Origin: an uncultured Collinsella sp.
Lineage (GTDB): Bacteria > Actinomycetota > Coriobacteriia > Coriobacteriales > Coriobacteriaceae
Length of the DNA: 64,000 nucleotides
Direction: 5' to 3'
Assembly (NCBI GenBank): GCA_900541685.1
Contig: UQKM01000010.1
Coordinates: 1-64,000, forward strand
Positions 8,661-18,118 of the stretch are shown piece by piece (positions within the stretch are counted from its first letter, which is position 1; each line of letters starts with the position of its first letter). The position numbers were made by a program, and so were the translations under genes. Under the pieces are notes generated by a model. It did not search any database, was not told the DNA's origin, and worked only from the letters and a program-made list of their open reading frames with translations.

Positions 8661-9908
8661 ATGGCAACTAATCAAGAAACGGCCGTCATTAAGGCGCGCA
8701 TGGACCGCATTCCCGCGGCGTTGTCGCCCGAGCTGGTCGAGCGTATCGCCGCCGACCGCGCCTCGGGTGTCGTTAATCCTTATCGATGCTGCGACGACCA
8801 GGTCATTCGTCGTATAGATCGCGCTGCCGACAAAGGCACGCTTATGCGTCCGGCGTTTATGCGCGATACCGAAAAGATTCTTCATCTTCCTGCGTACACG
8901 CGTTATGCAGGCAAAACGCAGGTCTTTAGCTTTCGCAGCAACGACGACCTGTCGCGGCGCGGCCTTCATGTGCAGCTCGTCTCGCGCATTGCCCGCGATA
9001 TCGGCCGTGCCCTGGGCCTCAACTGCGATTTGATCGAGGCGATTGGCCTGGGCCACGATTTGGGCCACACGCCCTTTGGCCATGCCGGCGAGCGTTTCCT
9101 CAACGATATCTATCACGAGCGTACGGGTCGTTATTTTTTCCATAACGTGCAGTCCGTCCGCGTGCTCGACGCGTTGTACGGCCGCAACGTGTCGCTCCAG
9201 ACGCTCGACGGCGTGCTGTGCCATAACGGCGAGTACGAGCAGCGTGTCTTTGAACTCTCGGACATGGCGTCGTTTGACCAGTTCGACCGTACCGTCGAGG
9301 ACTGCATTGCCAAGGGCTATGGCGCGATCGAGCACCTGCGCCCCATGACCCTCGAGGGCTGTGTGGTGCGTATCTCGGATATCCTCGCCTACGTCGGTCG
9401 TGATCGTCAGGACGCCATTGCGGCGGGCCTGCTGTCGCCCGACGCTTTTGACGATGGTCGGGGCGGCGCCTATAACAGCTGGATTCTCACGCACGCTTCC
9501 ATCGATATCGTTGAGCATAGCTATGGTAAACCGCGTATCGAGATGAGCGAGGACCTGTTTGAGGAGATCCGCCGGGCGAAGCGCGAGAACTACGAGAAGA
9601 TCTATAGCAAGGGCGGTATCGAAGGCGATTCTGAGGCAGAGTTGCGTGAGGCCTTCGAAAAGCTCTACGACCGTTGCCTGCAGGATCTAAATAAAGGCGA
9701 CGAGTCCTCTTACATCTTTAAGCATCACGTTTCGCGCATTGAGCAGCAGCTTTCCTACTACGATCGCACCTATGCCTGGCAGGACGACAAGGATCAGGCC
9801 GTCGTCGATTACATCGCAAGCATGACGGATGGTTATTTCTGCGAGCTGACGAGCAAATTGTTCCCAGGTCTAAAGTTTCCGCACCGCACCTATATTAACG
9901 AACGGTAG
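8661..9908 (+). CDS. dGTPase-like HD-domain phosphohydrolase
   Basis: A 415-residue HD-domain protein resembling deoxyguanosinetriphosphate triphosphohydrolases. The metal-binding HD pair is in GHDLGHTPFGHAGE (about residues 130-143). Such enzymes split dNTPs into nucleoside and triphosphate. Some HD homologues have other nucleotide substrates, so specificity is open. The start at 8661 is set by AAGGAG six bases upstream. The gene lies between the prepilin peptidase and rarA with short gaps and could be co-transcribed with the former. Confidence 0.85.
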   Translation: MATNQETAVIKARMDRIPAALSPELVERIAADRASGVVNPYRCCDDQVIRRIDRAADKGTLMRPAFMRDTEKILHLPAYTRYAGKTQVFSFRSNDDLSRRGLHVQLVSRIARDIGRALGLNCDLIEAIGLGHDLGHTPFGHAGERFLNDIYHERTGRYFFHNVQSVRVLDALYGRNVSLQTLDGVLCHNGEYEQRVFELSDMASFDQFDRTVEDCIAKGYGAIEHLRPMTLEGCVVRISDILAYVGRDRQDAIAAGLLSPDAFDDGRGGAYNSWILTHASIDIVEHSYGKPRIEMSEDLFEEIRRAKRENYEKIYSKGGIEGDSEAELREAFEKLYDRCLQDLNKGDESSYIFKHHVSRIEQQLSYYDRTYAWQDDKDQAVVDYIASMTDGYFCELTSKLFPGLKFPHRTYINER

Positions 9909-9953
9909 TTCGTATCCTTTCGGTATACTGTTGGTCAACAACGATTTTGATTA

Positions 9954-11318
9954 ATGCACGGGATGGCTATGGACGACCTTTTTTCTGCTTCGACGCGCGA
10001 GCGCTCCTTTAAAAATGCGCCGCTTGCGGTGCGTATGCGCCCCAATTCGCTCGACGAGTATGTGGGCCAGCAAAAGGCCGTCGGTAAGGGCTCGTGGCTG
10101 CGCGCCGCGATTGAGCATGACGTGCTGTCGAGCGTGATTCTGTACGGCCCGGCTGGCACGGGCAAGACGACGCTGGCCCACATTATCGCCAACCATACCA
10201 AGAGCGAGTTTGTCGAGGTCAGCGCCGTGACGGGCACTGTGAAGGACCTGCGCCGCGTAATCGATGAGGCTAAGACCCGTCTGAACACCTACGACCGCCG
10301 CACCATTCTGTTTATCGATGAGATCCATCGCTTTTCGAAGTCGCAGCAAGATGCCCTGCTGCATGCGGTCGAGAACCGCACCGTCATTATGATTGGCGCT
10401 ACGACGGAAAACCCGTACTTTGAGGTCAACTCGGCATTGCTCTCGCGTGGGCGTGTGGTAGAGCTTGAGCACCTGAAGGACGAGGATATCGCCACGCTCA
10501 TTGAGCGTGCGCTCGAGGCGCCGCAGGGTTTAAACGGTAAGTTCTCGGCCGATGAGGATACGGTTAAGACCATCTGCACGCTGGCCGCGGGCGATGCTCG
10601 CTCAGCGCTCACGACGCTCGAGCTTGCGAGCGAGATTGCCGTTACGCGTCCCGATACCGAGGGGACGCCAGCGCCGGCGGCGGGGGAGCGCTATCCCATC
10701 ACTGTTGACGATGTGAAGATCGCCAACCCACGTCGTGGCTTTTCGTATGACAAAAACGGTGACATGCACTACGACATTATTAGTGCGTTCATCAAGTCCA
10801 TGCGAGGCAGCGACCCCGATGCCACGATCTATTGGCTCGCACGCATGATCGATGCGGGGGAGGATCCTAAGTTTATCGCTCGCCGCATTATGATTCAGGC
10901 TTCCGAGGATGTTGGCAACGCCGACCCACAGGCGCTTTTGGTGGCACATGCCGCGTTTAAGTCTGCCGAGGTCATTGGCTATCCCGAGTGTCGCATCAAC
11001 CTGGCACAGGCTGCGCTCTATGTGTGCCTGGCGCCTAAGTCCAATGCGTGCGAGGCCTCGATCGATGCGGCGCTGGCCGATATCCATTCAAGTGGGCTTC
11101 GCGAGGTGCCCAGCTACCTGCGCGATCGTCACCGCCCGGGCAGCGATGAATACGGTGTGTATAAATATCCGCACGATTATCCCGAAGGCTGGGTCGATCA
11201 GCGCTATTTGCCCGAAGGCCTGGAGCGCGGCGCGTTCTGGCAGCCTGCGGGCCGCGGTTGGGAAGAGTGGCGTGTGGAGCAAAGCGAACGCGACCGTAGC
11301 GGCAACGCCCCCAAGTAG
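9954..11318 (+). CDS. rarA: Replication-associated recombination protein A (RarA/MgsA), AAA+ ATPase
   Basis: AAA+ ATPase of the clamp-loader clade that acts at stalled replication forks. Walker A GPAGTGKT is at about residues 65-72 and Walker B LFIDEIH follows. The C-terminal half contains the RarA tetramerisation region (ASEDVGNADPQAL and LRDRHRPGSDEYGVYKYPHDYP). Its 454 residues are typical. In-frame start codons at 9954, 9963 and 9969 cannot be separated with confidence. A TATACT hexamer at 9924-9929 is a plausible -10 box. Confidence 0.95.
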   Translation: MHGMAMDDLFSASTRERSFKNAPLAVRMRPNSLDEYVGQQKAVGKGSWLRAAIEHDVLSSVILYGPAGTGKTTLAHIIANHTKSEFVEVSAVTGTVKDLRRVIDEAKTRLNTYDRRTILFIDEIHRFSKSQQDALLHAVENRTVIMIGATTENPYFEVNSALLSRGRVVELEHLKDEDIATLIERALEAPQGLNGKFSADEDTVKTICTLAAGDARSALTTLELASEIAVTRPDTEGTPAPAAGERYPITVDDVKIANPRRGFSYDKNGDMHYDIISAFIKSMRGSDPDATIYWLARMIDAGEDPKFIARRIMIQASEDVGNADPQALLVAHAAFKSAEVIGYPECRINLAQAALYVCLAPKSNACEASIDAALADIHSSGLREVPSYLRDRHRPGSDEYGVYKYPHDYPEGWVDQRYLPEGLERGAFWQPAGRGWEEWRVEQSERDRSGNAPK

Positions 11319-11413
11319 GTCATTGGCACCTCGCACATTCCCTTTGGGTATCTTTGCCCTTCTTTGGGGTACCATGAACAGCGTCTGTATTTCGATTCCT
11401 TCGGGAGGCTTGT

Positions 11414-12001
11414 ATGAGTCCCATTCAAATCACCCTGCTGCTGCTCGCCGTTGCCGGCGTGTGGGCTGTTGTCGAGCTCGCGCTCACGCTGCGCAAGACC
11501 CGCACCGTCGTCGACTCGCTCGACAAGACGGTGAGCGACCTCAATAATACGCTCGCCGAGGCACAGCCCGTGGTGGCAAAGCTCGATGGCGCTGTCGATG
11601 AGCTCACCCCCGCGCTGGCACAGGTTGAGCCGCTCCTCAAGTCGAGCAAGACTGCCGTTGATGCTCTGACGTCTAACCTCGTTGAGGTTGAGGCGGTCGT
11701 TCGCGACATCTCCGAGGTCACGGGCAGCGTGGCCGAGGCCAGCAATGCCGTATCGAGCGTGACTGATTCTGCTGCTGGCGCCGTGCAGAAGCTCTTCAAT
11801 AAGGTGAAGGCTCCTGCAGCCGACGCCGATCGCAAGCTCGCCGCTGCCGCCGCCGAGGCCGAGCAGCCTACTGAGCGCGTTCTGATTGGCGATGACGATG
11901 CCGCTGCTGACGATGACGATGTTCAGAAGCCCGCTGCTAAGCCTGCTCAGTATTACACCTATACGCCTGCCGAGACCTCCGAGGAGTCCTGCGATGAGTA
12001 G
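11414..12001 (+). CDS. DUF948-like membrane-anchored coiled-coil protein
   Basis: A 195-residue protein with one N-terminal transmembrane helix (about residues 4-24). A long heptad-like region rich in Val, Leu, Ala and Asp follows, then an acidic Ala/Asp-rich tail. This resembles the DUF948 group of single-pass Gram-positive proteins, for which no activity is established. GGGAGG lies just upstream of the ATG. Its stop region overlaps the start of the RsbW-like gene, so it opens the sigma-factor operon 11414-14573. Confidence 0.7.
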   Translation: MSPIQITLLLLAVAGVWAVVELALTLRKTRTVVDSLDKTVSDLNNTLAEAQPVVAKLDGAVDELTPALAQVEPLLKSSKTAVDALTSNLVEVEAVVRDISEVTGSVAEASNAVSSVTDSAAGAVQKLFNKVKAPAADADRKLAAAAAEAEQPTERVLIGDDDAAADDDDVQKPAAKPAQYYTYTPAETSEESCDE

Positions 12002-12371
12002 TGAAGCAACCTGCCCCATTACGCTGAGCGTTGCCGGTGATCCGCGTCTCGCGCGCTTGGTGCGCATGACGGCCGCTAACGTCGGCGCCCTGTGCTCTAT
12101 GTCCGTCGATCGCATCGAGGATATCCGCATGGCTGCCGAGGAAGCCTTCATCTTTGGGTGCACCGCGGTCGACTGCGACGACATCACGATCAATTTCGAT
12201 GTGGACGAATCTCACGTCGGCATGACCTTTACCTTTGGGGAACAGGCCACCGTCGACGAGGATGACCAGGCTACTGTGTATGCCGAGCTCATTTTGGCGA
12301 GTGTGTGCGACTCCTACGAAAAGACTACAGCGCCCCTAACGCTTTCCCTCGACCTCAAGGCGGATATCTAA
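11994..12371 (+). CDS. RsbW/SpoIIAB-like anti-sigma protein lacking kinase motifs
   Basis: A 125-residue protein encoded immediately before a SigB/SigF-type sigma gene, the position normally held by the anti-sigma kinase. The segment VDRIEDIRMAAEEAF matches the helix before the RsbW N-box, but the Asn expected after EA is missing (EEAFIFG) and no glycine-rich G box is present. ATP binding and kinase activity are therefore unlikely. It may bind sigma without being a kinase, or have decayed. It overlaps the upstream gene by 8 bases and is one base from the sigma gene. Confidence 0.65.
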   Translation: MSSEATCPITLSVAGDPRLARLVRMTAANVGALCSMSVDRIEDIRMAAEEAFIFGCTAVDCDDITINFDVDESHVGMTFTFGEQATVDEDDQATVYAELILASVCDSYEKTTAPLTLSLDLKADI

Positions 12372-12372
12372 T

Positions 12373-13164
12373 ATGATCGAACGCTCCCGGAGCGGCAAGA
12401 CCGCTTGGGACAAGGAGAAAACCCGCGAGCTGTTTCGTCGTTATAAGGAGACCGGTGATCCGGATGCTCGCGAGCAACTCGTCATGTCCCATATGAACCT
12501 GGTAAGGTTTCTTGCCAACAAATTCAAGAACCGCGGCGAGCCGCTCGATGACCTTTTGCAGGTCGGGTACTTGGGCTTGCTCAAGGCTATCGATCGCTTT
12601 GATCCCGAGCGCGGACTCGAGTTCACGACGTTTGCCACGCCCACCATCTTGGGCGAGATTAAGCGCCACTTCCGCGACAAGGGCTGGAGTGTGCGCGTGC
12701 CGCGTCGTCTGCAGGAGCTCTCTGCCAAGGTTAACCAGGCCACCGATAAGCTTACCAACGAGCTTCAGCGCTCGCCCAAGGTTGAGGAAATCGCCGATTA
12801 CCTTGGCGTGACCGTCGACGAGGTGCTCGAAGCCATGGAATCGTCCTCGGCCTACACCTCGGTGCCCATCGAGGCCCCCGGTGCGTCCGATTCCGATGAT
12901 GCGCCTTCGATTCTCGATCGCTATGCCGACGACGACAACGAGCTCGACTTTACCGATGATCGCCTGGTAATCGAGGAAGCCATCCGCGATTTCTCGCCGC
13001 GCGAGCGCGAGGTTATCGAGCTGCGCTTCGTTAAGGGCATGACCCAGATCGAGATTGCCAAGAAGCTTGGCATCTCGCAGGTGCAGGTCTCGCGCCTGCT
13101 GCGCCGTACCCTTAAGAAGATTCAAGATAAGATCGACCCTGACGGAGTGATGGTTCGTTCATGA
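12373..13164 (+). CDS. RNA polymerase sigma factor of the SigB/SigF/SigG family
   Basis: A 263-residue group 3 sigma-70 factor. Region 2 is clear (DDLLQVGYLGLLKAIDRFD, then FATPTILGEIKRHFRD and VRVPRRL). Region 3 follows, and region 4 carries the helix-turn-helix MTQIEIAKKLGISQVQVSRLL. In Gram-positive bacteria this family serves general stress or sporulation and is held by an RsbW-type partner. Here the partner gene sits directly upstream but has lost its ATPase motifs. The gene overlaps the following permease gene by four bases (ATGA). Confidence 0.93.
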   Translation: MIERSRSGKTAWDKEKTRELFRRYKETGDPDAREQLVMSHMNLVRFLANKFKNRGEPLDDLLQVGYLGLLKAIDRFDPERGLEFTTFATPTILGEIKRHFRDKGWSVRVPRRLQELSAKVNQATDKLTNELQRSPKVEEIADYLGVTVDEVLEAMESSSAYTSVPIEAPGASDSDDAPSILDRYADDDNELDFTDDRLVIEEAIRDFSPREREVIELRFVKGMTQIEIAKKLGISQVQVSRLLRRTLKKIQDKIDPDGVMVRS

Positions 13165-14573
13165 GTGAGCACCCCCAACAAATCGACCGCACGCTGCGTG
13201 ATACCCGTATTCTGACGCTGCGCATTTGGGGCGTCGTCGGCTGCATTGTTATCGCTGCCGTCATCTTTAACCTTATGGGCATCCTGGCGCCGGTTATCGA
13301 GTTTTTGGCAGTCGGTTCCATCATCGCTTTTGTCATGTCGCCGATCACCAACTGGCTCGAGCATCACGGCGTGAATCGCGGCATCGGTTCGCTTATCGCG
13401 CTTATTGTGGTCGTGGCGGTGCTCGTTGGTGTTGTCTGCATCCTCTCGCCTATTTTGCTCGGTCAAATCATGGAAGTCCTGAGCCGCCTGCCCGAGCAGC
13501 TTCGTGTTGCGGGTGGCGATCTCAACGAGATGCTCTCGCACGCCAAGACGCTCAACAACACGCCGCTCAAGGAGTATCTGGACGACAATCTTTCTTCGCT
13601 GGTTACCGTAGCGTCCAAGTACGTCTCGCAAATCGCTGCCGAGCTCGGTCGCGGTGTATTCCCGCTCATTACCAATACGGCCTCGCAGCTGTTCGTCATC
13701 TTCCTGGGTCTGGTGCTTGCCTACTGGCTTGCCTGCGATTATCCCCGCATGCACCACGAGGTCTGCACCATCATCGGGCAGGAAAAGGAGACCTCGTACC
13801 GCTTTATGGTGGCCATCCTTTCGCGTTCGGTCGGCGGCTACATGCGTGGCATGGTCATCACATCGATCTGTGGCGGTTTTCTTGCCTTTATTGGTTTTAC
13901 GATCATCGGCCATCCGTATGCAGCACTCATGGCTATCTTTACCGGCATTATGCACCTGGTTCCGGTTGTCGGTCCCTGGGTGAGTGCGGCGATCGCCACG
14001 GTGCTCGGCTTTATGTTCAGCCCCATGCTGGCGTTGTGGACGCTTGTCGTGACCATGGTGGCTCAAAACGTCACCGATAATGTCATTTCGCCTAAGGTCA
14101 TGCAGAGCTCGGTGCAGGTGCATCCCGTTATGAGCCTGACGGCTCTCGTTATCGGTTCGGCACTCATGGGTCCCATCGGCATGGTTATCGCCATTCCGCT
14201 GTGCGCGGCCCTCAAGGGCATTTTCGTCTACTACTTTGAGAACGAGACCGGGCGTCAGCTCGTGGCATACGATGGTGCCGTGTTTAAGGGCGCTCCGTAT
14301 CGCGATACCGAGGGTAACCCAGTTGCCGCCTACGACGCGCTTGGCGACGATACGTTCATCTATGAGTCCGAGCTCATCGGCAACGAGACCGCGCCCGAGG
14401 CCAAGGCCATGCCCAAGCCCGAACTCGATAATCCCTGGATCAAGCTCTCAGGTCTTCAGCCCGACGCGACAGGCTTTTTCAAGAACCCCTTCGCCAAGGA
14501 TGACGATTCCAATACGGACGACGACACCAAAACCGGCATCGACGGCTCCATGGACGATTCGGATTCCAAATAG
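13161..14573 (+). CDS. AI-2E/PerM-family transporter (DUF20)
   Basis: A 470-residue polytopic membrane protein of the AI-2E transporter superfamily. It has paired N-terminal helices, a central amphipathic region and a hydrophobic C-terminal core including HLVPVVGPWVSA and MQSSVQVHPVMSLTALVIG, typical of the family. The last 100 or so residues form an Asp-rich cytoplasmic tail. Some relatives export autoinducer-2 and others move ions, so the substrate is unknown. Its start overlaps the sigma gene, suggesting co-expression. Confidence 0.88.
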   Translation: MSEHPQQIDRTLRDTRILTLRIWGVVGCIVIAAVIFNLMGILAPVIEFLAVGSIIAFVMSPITNWLEHHGVNRGIGSLIALIVVVAVLVGVVCILSPILLGQIMEVLSRLPEQLRVAGGDLNEMLSHAKTLNNTPLKEYLDDNLSSLVTVASKYVSQIAAELGRGVFPLITNTASQLFVIFLGLVLAYWLACDYPRMHHEVCTIIGQEKETSYRFMVAILSRSVGGYMRGMVITSICGGFLAFIGFTIIGHPYAALMAIFTGIMHLVPVVGPWVSAAIATVLGFMFSPMLALWTLVVTMVAQNVTDNVISPKVMQSSVQVHPVMSLTALVIGSALMGPIGMVIAIPLCAALKGIFVYYFENETGRQLVAYDGAVFKGAPYRDTEGNPVAAYDALGDDTFIYESELIGNETAPEAKAMPKPELDNPWIKLSGLQPDATGFFKNPFAKDDDSNTDDDTKTGIDGSMDDSDSK

Positions 14574-14818
14574 GCCCTGTTAGCGTTTCTTGATGTTATA
14601 CTAACAATAAACGCGATCAAAGCGATTGATAAGGGGCCAGCCACATAAAAAAAGATGGTGTCAATTGCGCTTAGGGTGTAATACGCTTTATCGCCAGATG
14701 TTACTGCGTACAATGCGTAGCCAAATCTCGGCTGGTTCACATACCAGCTCGAGTAAGCGAAGATTGCTAAAAGGGCTACTGAGGTTAGTGCATTCACGAC
14801 AAACCGTTTGCTATTCAT
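14456..14818 (-). CDS. Possible small two-helix membrane protein
   Basis: A 120-residue minus-strand frame with two hydrophobic segments (about residues 8-26 and 48-70) and a well-placed ribosome site (AAGGAG, six bases before ATG). No family is recognised. Its last 40 codons run antisense through the 3' end of the AI-2E-type gene and look like shadow sequence. The functional protein may thus end in a region created by loss of an original stop. The strong ribosome site and the base composition, poorer in GC than neighbours, argue for a real but unusual gene. Confidence 0.45.
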   Translation of the reverse strand: MNSKRFVVNALTSVALLAIFAYSSWYVNQPRFGYALYAVTSGDKAYYTLSAIDTIFFYVAGPLSIALIAFIVSITSRNANRAYLESESSMEPSMPVLVSSSVLESSSLAKGFLKKPVASG

Positions 14819-14912
14819 TGATCGCTCCTTCCGGACGATTCCTATATGAAATTTTACCAAAATCATTTTTTTCAAAGTATTTGACAGACCATAATAACGT
14901 GCACTTTCGCTG

Positions 14913-14941
14913 GAGGGTCGCTGTTTGGCGGCCCTCTTTTT
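14913..14941 (+). terminator. Rho-independent terminator or attenuator upstream of alaS
   Basis: GAGGGTCGC (14913-14921) pairs with GGCGGCCCTC (14927-14936) and is followed by six T. It lies 340 bases after the AI-2E-type gene and just before the alaS promoter, so it may end read-through. A TTGACA at 14881 leaves open a short attenuated leader, but no matching -10 box is seen. Confidence 0.7.
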
Positions 14942-14968
14942 TGCACAGGCGCGGTGGGATGGTAATAT
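14941..14968 (+). promoter_or_regulatory. Probable alaS promoter
   Basis: TTGCAC (14941-14946) and TAATAT (14963-14968) are 16 bases apart and lie 47 bases upstream of the alaS start codon, directly after a terminator. Confidence 0.55.
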
Positions 14969-15014
14969 CGTTACGTTTGAACTGTTTCGATGTGAAACCG
15001 AGGAGATTCCCTCT

Positions 15015-17672
15015 ATGAGTGCTGACTACCCGTCAATGACTACGGCCGAGATTCGCTCCAAGTTCCTCAACTTCTTTGAGGAGCGCGGTCTTAAGCTCTA
15101 TCCTTCTTCGTCCCTTGTTCCCGACGACCCTTCGCTGCTGCTTGCCAACGCCGGCATGAACCAGTTTAAGGAGTATTACCAGGGCAAGAAGACCATGAAG
15201 GAGATCGGCGCGATCTCCTGCCAGAAGTGCGTCCGCACCAACGACATCGACTGCATCGGCGAGGACGGTCGTCACCTGTCCTTCTTCGAGATGCTCGGCG
15301 ACTTCTCCTTTGGCGGCGTCTCCAAGCAGCAGGCCTGCGCTTGGGCCTTTGAGCTCATCACCAAGGAGTTCAAGCTGCCGCTCGATCGCCTGTACTTTAC
15401 CGTCTTTACCGAGGACGACGAGACCCACAACGTGTGGCGTTCTTTGGGCGTTGCCGAGGACCACATCTCTCGTTTGGGCGAGGACGACAACTTCTGGGCC
15501 GCCGGCCCCACCGGCCCCTGCGGTCCGTGCTCCGAGATCTACTTTGACATGGGCGAGGAGGTCGGCTGCGGCAGCCCCGACTGCAAGCCCGGCTGCGACT
15601 GCGACCGCTTCCTGGAGTTCTGGAACCTCGTCTTTACCCAGTACGACCGCCAGGAGGACGGCTCCATGCCGGAGCTGCCGCATCGCAACCTCGATACGGG
15701 CATGGGCCTGGAGCGCATGGCCGCCATCATGCAGCACAAGACCGCCAATTACGACGGCGATCTGATGCAGCATCTCATCAAGCTGGGCGAGAAGATCAGC
15801 GGCAAGACCTATGACGCTGACGATTACTCCGGTGCCAGCCGCTCCCTGCGTATCATCGCCGACCACTCCCGTGCTGTCGACTTTATGATCTCGGACGGCA
15901 TCCTTCCCGGTAACGAGGGCCGCGAGTACGTCCTTCGCCGCCTGCTCCGCCGCGCCGTGTTCCACGGTCGCCTGCTGGGCATCGAGGGCGCCTTCCTGAC
16001 CAAGTTCATCGACGAGGTCAACGCTCAGATGGGCGAGGCCTATCCTGAGCTGCTCAAGAACGTCGCGCTCGTCAAGGGCATCGTCGCCTCCGAGGAGGAG
16101 CGTTTCTCAACGACGCTCGACAACGGCCGCGTTTACCTGGACGAGGCCCTGGCCGCGCTCGCCGACGGCGCTGTCCTTCCGGGCGATGTTGCCTTTAAGC
16201 TTCACGACACCTTTGGTTTCCCCATCGACCTGACCGTCGAGATTGCCGGCACCGCCGGTCACGACGTCGACATGGACGGCTTCACCGCTTGCATGGGGGA
16301 CCAGAAGGCCCGTGCTCGCGCCAATGCTAAGGGCGACGCTTGGGGCAGCTTCAACGACGTGTGGGTCGAGCTTTCCGACAAGGTCGTTGCGACCGAGTTC
16401 GACGGCTTTGACAACGATGTGATCGAGGGCGCCAAGGTTGTCGCCATCGTTCGCAACGGCGAGTCCGTCGAGTCTGCTTCCGCCGGTGAGGACGTCGAGG
16501 TCGTGCTCGACCGCACCCCGTTCTACGCCGAGATGGGTGGCCAGCAGGGCGATGCCGGTGAGCTTTCCGCCGAGGGCGTTGCGCTGACTGTTGCCGACAC
16601 CAAGAACCACAATGGCCTGTATGCTCACGTCGCGCACGTTGCCGAGGGCACACTGACCGTCGGTGCTACCGTGACAGCCGCGCTCGACGCCGAGCGCCGT
16701 GGCTTCCTGCGCCGCAACCACACTGCCACGCACCTGCTCGACGCCGCGCTTAAGCAGGTCCTGGGCGAGCATGTCTCCCAGGCTGGCTCGTTGGTGACGC
16801 CCGAGCACCTGCGCTTTGACTTCACGCACTTCGAGGCCCTGTCCTCCGAGCAGCTCAAGGCTGTCGAGGACCTGGTCAACCAGCAGATCTTCGCTTCCAA
16901 ACCGGTCGTGACCCGCGTCATGGGCATCGACGAGGCCAAGGCCGCCGGTGCTGTCGCCCTCTTTGGCGAGAAGTACGGCGACGTCGTCCGCGTCGTCTCC
17001 GTGGGCGCCGAGGATCAGCCGTTCTCCCGTGAGCTCTGCGGCGGTACGCATGCCGCCAACACTGCCGAGATTGGCCTGTTCAAGATCATTTCCGAGTCCT
17101 CTACGGGCTCCAACGTCCGCCGTATCGAGGCCGTGACCTCCAAGGGCGCTCTCGACTACATGGCCGACCGCCTGGCGCTCGTTGACACCGCTGCCGCTGC
17201 GCTCAAGTGCCGCGTTGACGAGGTTCCCGCTCGCGTGGAGAACCTGCAGGCCGAGCTGCGCGAGACTTCCAACAAGCTCAAGAAGGCGCTCACCGGTGGC
17301 TCCTCCGATGCGATTTCCAGCGCCATCGAAGGCGCTGTCGAGCTGAATGGCTACAAGCTCGTTGTCGCTGAGCTCCAGGGCCTTGAGGCTGCCGACCTGC
17401 GCAACGTGTGGGATACCGTGCACCAGAAGGTCGCCGGCCCCGTCGCCTGCGTCGTCGCTAGCGTTACCGAAAAGGGCACCCCGGCCCTGCTCGCTGCCGG
17501 CTCCGATGACGCCGTCAAGGCCGGTTTCCACGCCGGTAACGTGATCAAGCAGATCGCGGGCCTGGTCGACGGTCGCGGTGGCGGTCGTCCCAACATGGCC
17601 CAGGCTGGCGGCAAGAATGCTGCCGGTATCGCCGATGCCCTCGCGGCCGCCAAGACCGCGCTCGGCGCCTAA
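15015..17672 (+). CDS. alaS: Alanyl-tRNA synthetase
   Basis: Class II synthetase for tRNA-Ala, 885 residues, full length. The catalytic domain starts with the usual RSKFLNFFEERG. The editing domain shows HTATHLL and the zinc-binding ELCGGTHAANT. A C-terminal DHHA1-like domain with the glycine-rich GRGGGRPNMAQAGG is present. The ATG at 15015 follows GAGGAGA at a good distance, and an upstream in-frame extension is not needed. No T-box is visible in the leader. It is followed after 17 bases by ruvX, a common alaS-ruvX-mltG arrangement. Confidence 0.97.
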   Translation: MSADYPSMTTAEIRSKFLNFFEERGLKLYPSSSLVPDDPSLLLANAGMNQFKEYYQGKKTMKEIGAISCQKCVRTNDIDCIGEDGRHLSFFEMLGDFSFGGVSKQQACAWAFELITKEFKLPLDRLYFTVFTEDDETHNVWRSLGVAEDHISRLGEDDNFWAAGPTGPCGPCSEIYFDMGEEVGCGSPDCKPGCDCDRFLEFWNLVFTQYDRQEDGSMPELPHRNLDTGMGLERMAAIMQHKTANYDGDLMQHLIKLGEKISGKTYDADDYSGASRSLRIIADHSRAVDFMISDGILPGNEGREYVLRRLLRRAVFHGRLLGIEGAFLTKFIDEVNAQMGEAYPELLKNVALVKGIVASEEERFSTTLDNGRVYLDEALAALADGAVLPGDVAFKLHDTFGFPIDLTVEIAGTAGHDVDMDGFTACMGDQKARARANAKGDAWGSFNDVWVELSDKVVATEFDGFDNDVIEGAKVVAIVRNGESVESASAGEDVEVVLDRTPFYAEMGGQQGDAGELSAEGVALTVADTKNHNGLYAHVAHVAEGTLTVGATVTAALDAERRGFLRRNHTATHLLDAALKQVLGEHVSQAGSLVTPEHLRFDFTHFEALSSEQLKAVEDLVNQQIFASKPVVTRVMGIDEAKAAGAVALFGEKYGDVVRVVSVGAEDQPFSRELCGGTHAANTAEIGLFKIISESSTGSNVRRIEAVTSKGALDYMADRLALVDTAAAALKCRVDEVPARVENLQAELRETSNKLKKALTGGSSDAISSAIEGAVELNGYKLVVAELQGLEAADLRNVWDTVHQKVAGPVACVVASVTEKGTPALLAAGSDDAVKAGFHAGNVIKQIAGLVDGRGGGRPNMAQAGGKNAAGIADALAAAKTALGA

Positions 17673-17689
17673 GAACATAAGTAGTCGCT

Positions 17690-18118
17690 GTGGTCGCGCT
17701 CGCACTGGACATAGGGGAGACCCGGATTGGCATTGCCGTCTCGAGCCGTGATGGCAAGATGGCGATGCCTGTCAAGGTGCTTCCGGCTGCCGAGGTCACT
17801 GGCATGGCAAAGACGTTTCGCTACCTGGTCGAGGACTATGAGCCCGATATCCTGGTAAGCGGACGTCCCTTGACCATGGCCGGTGAGCCCGGCCCCCAGG
17901 CCGAGCGCGTCGCCGCCGTGGCCCAAAAGATTGCCGACGAGCTCGAACTTCCGCTGGAGTTTGAGGACGAGCGTCTGTCCTCGCAGGAGGCCAAGCGCAT
18001 TCTGCGAGAGCAGGGACTCAACGAAAAGCAGATGAGGGGCAAGATTGACATGATCGCCGCCAGCCTGTTCTTGCAGACATGGCTCGATCGTAAAAACGAG
18101 GAGGTTTCGCATGCCTAG
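17690..18118 (+). CDS. ruvX: RuvX/YqgF family protein, putative pre-16S rRNA nuclease
   Basis: A 142-residue RNase H-fold protein with the family motifs ALDIGETRIGIAV at the N-terminus and FEDERLSSQEA near residue 90. YqgF family members process the 5' end of 16S rRNA, and were earlier called Holliday-junction resolvases. The GTG start is 17 bases after the alaS stop. It overlaps mltG by 8 bases, implying translational coupling. Confidence 0.9.
   Translation: MVALALDIGETRIGIAVSSRDGKMAMPVKVLPAAEVTGMAKTFRYLVEDYEPDILVSGRPLTMAGEPGPQAERVAAVAQKIADELELPLEFEDERLSSQEAKRILREQGLNEKQMRGKIDMIAASLFLQTWLDRKNEEVSHA

Noticed and set aside
14881..14912. TTGACA at 14881 as the alaS promoter
   Set aside because: No -10 box at usual spacing, and a terminator follows directly; the pair at 14941-14968 fits better.
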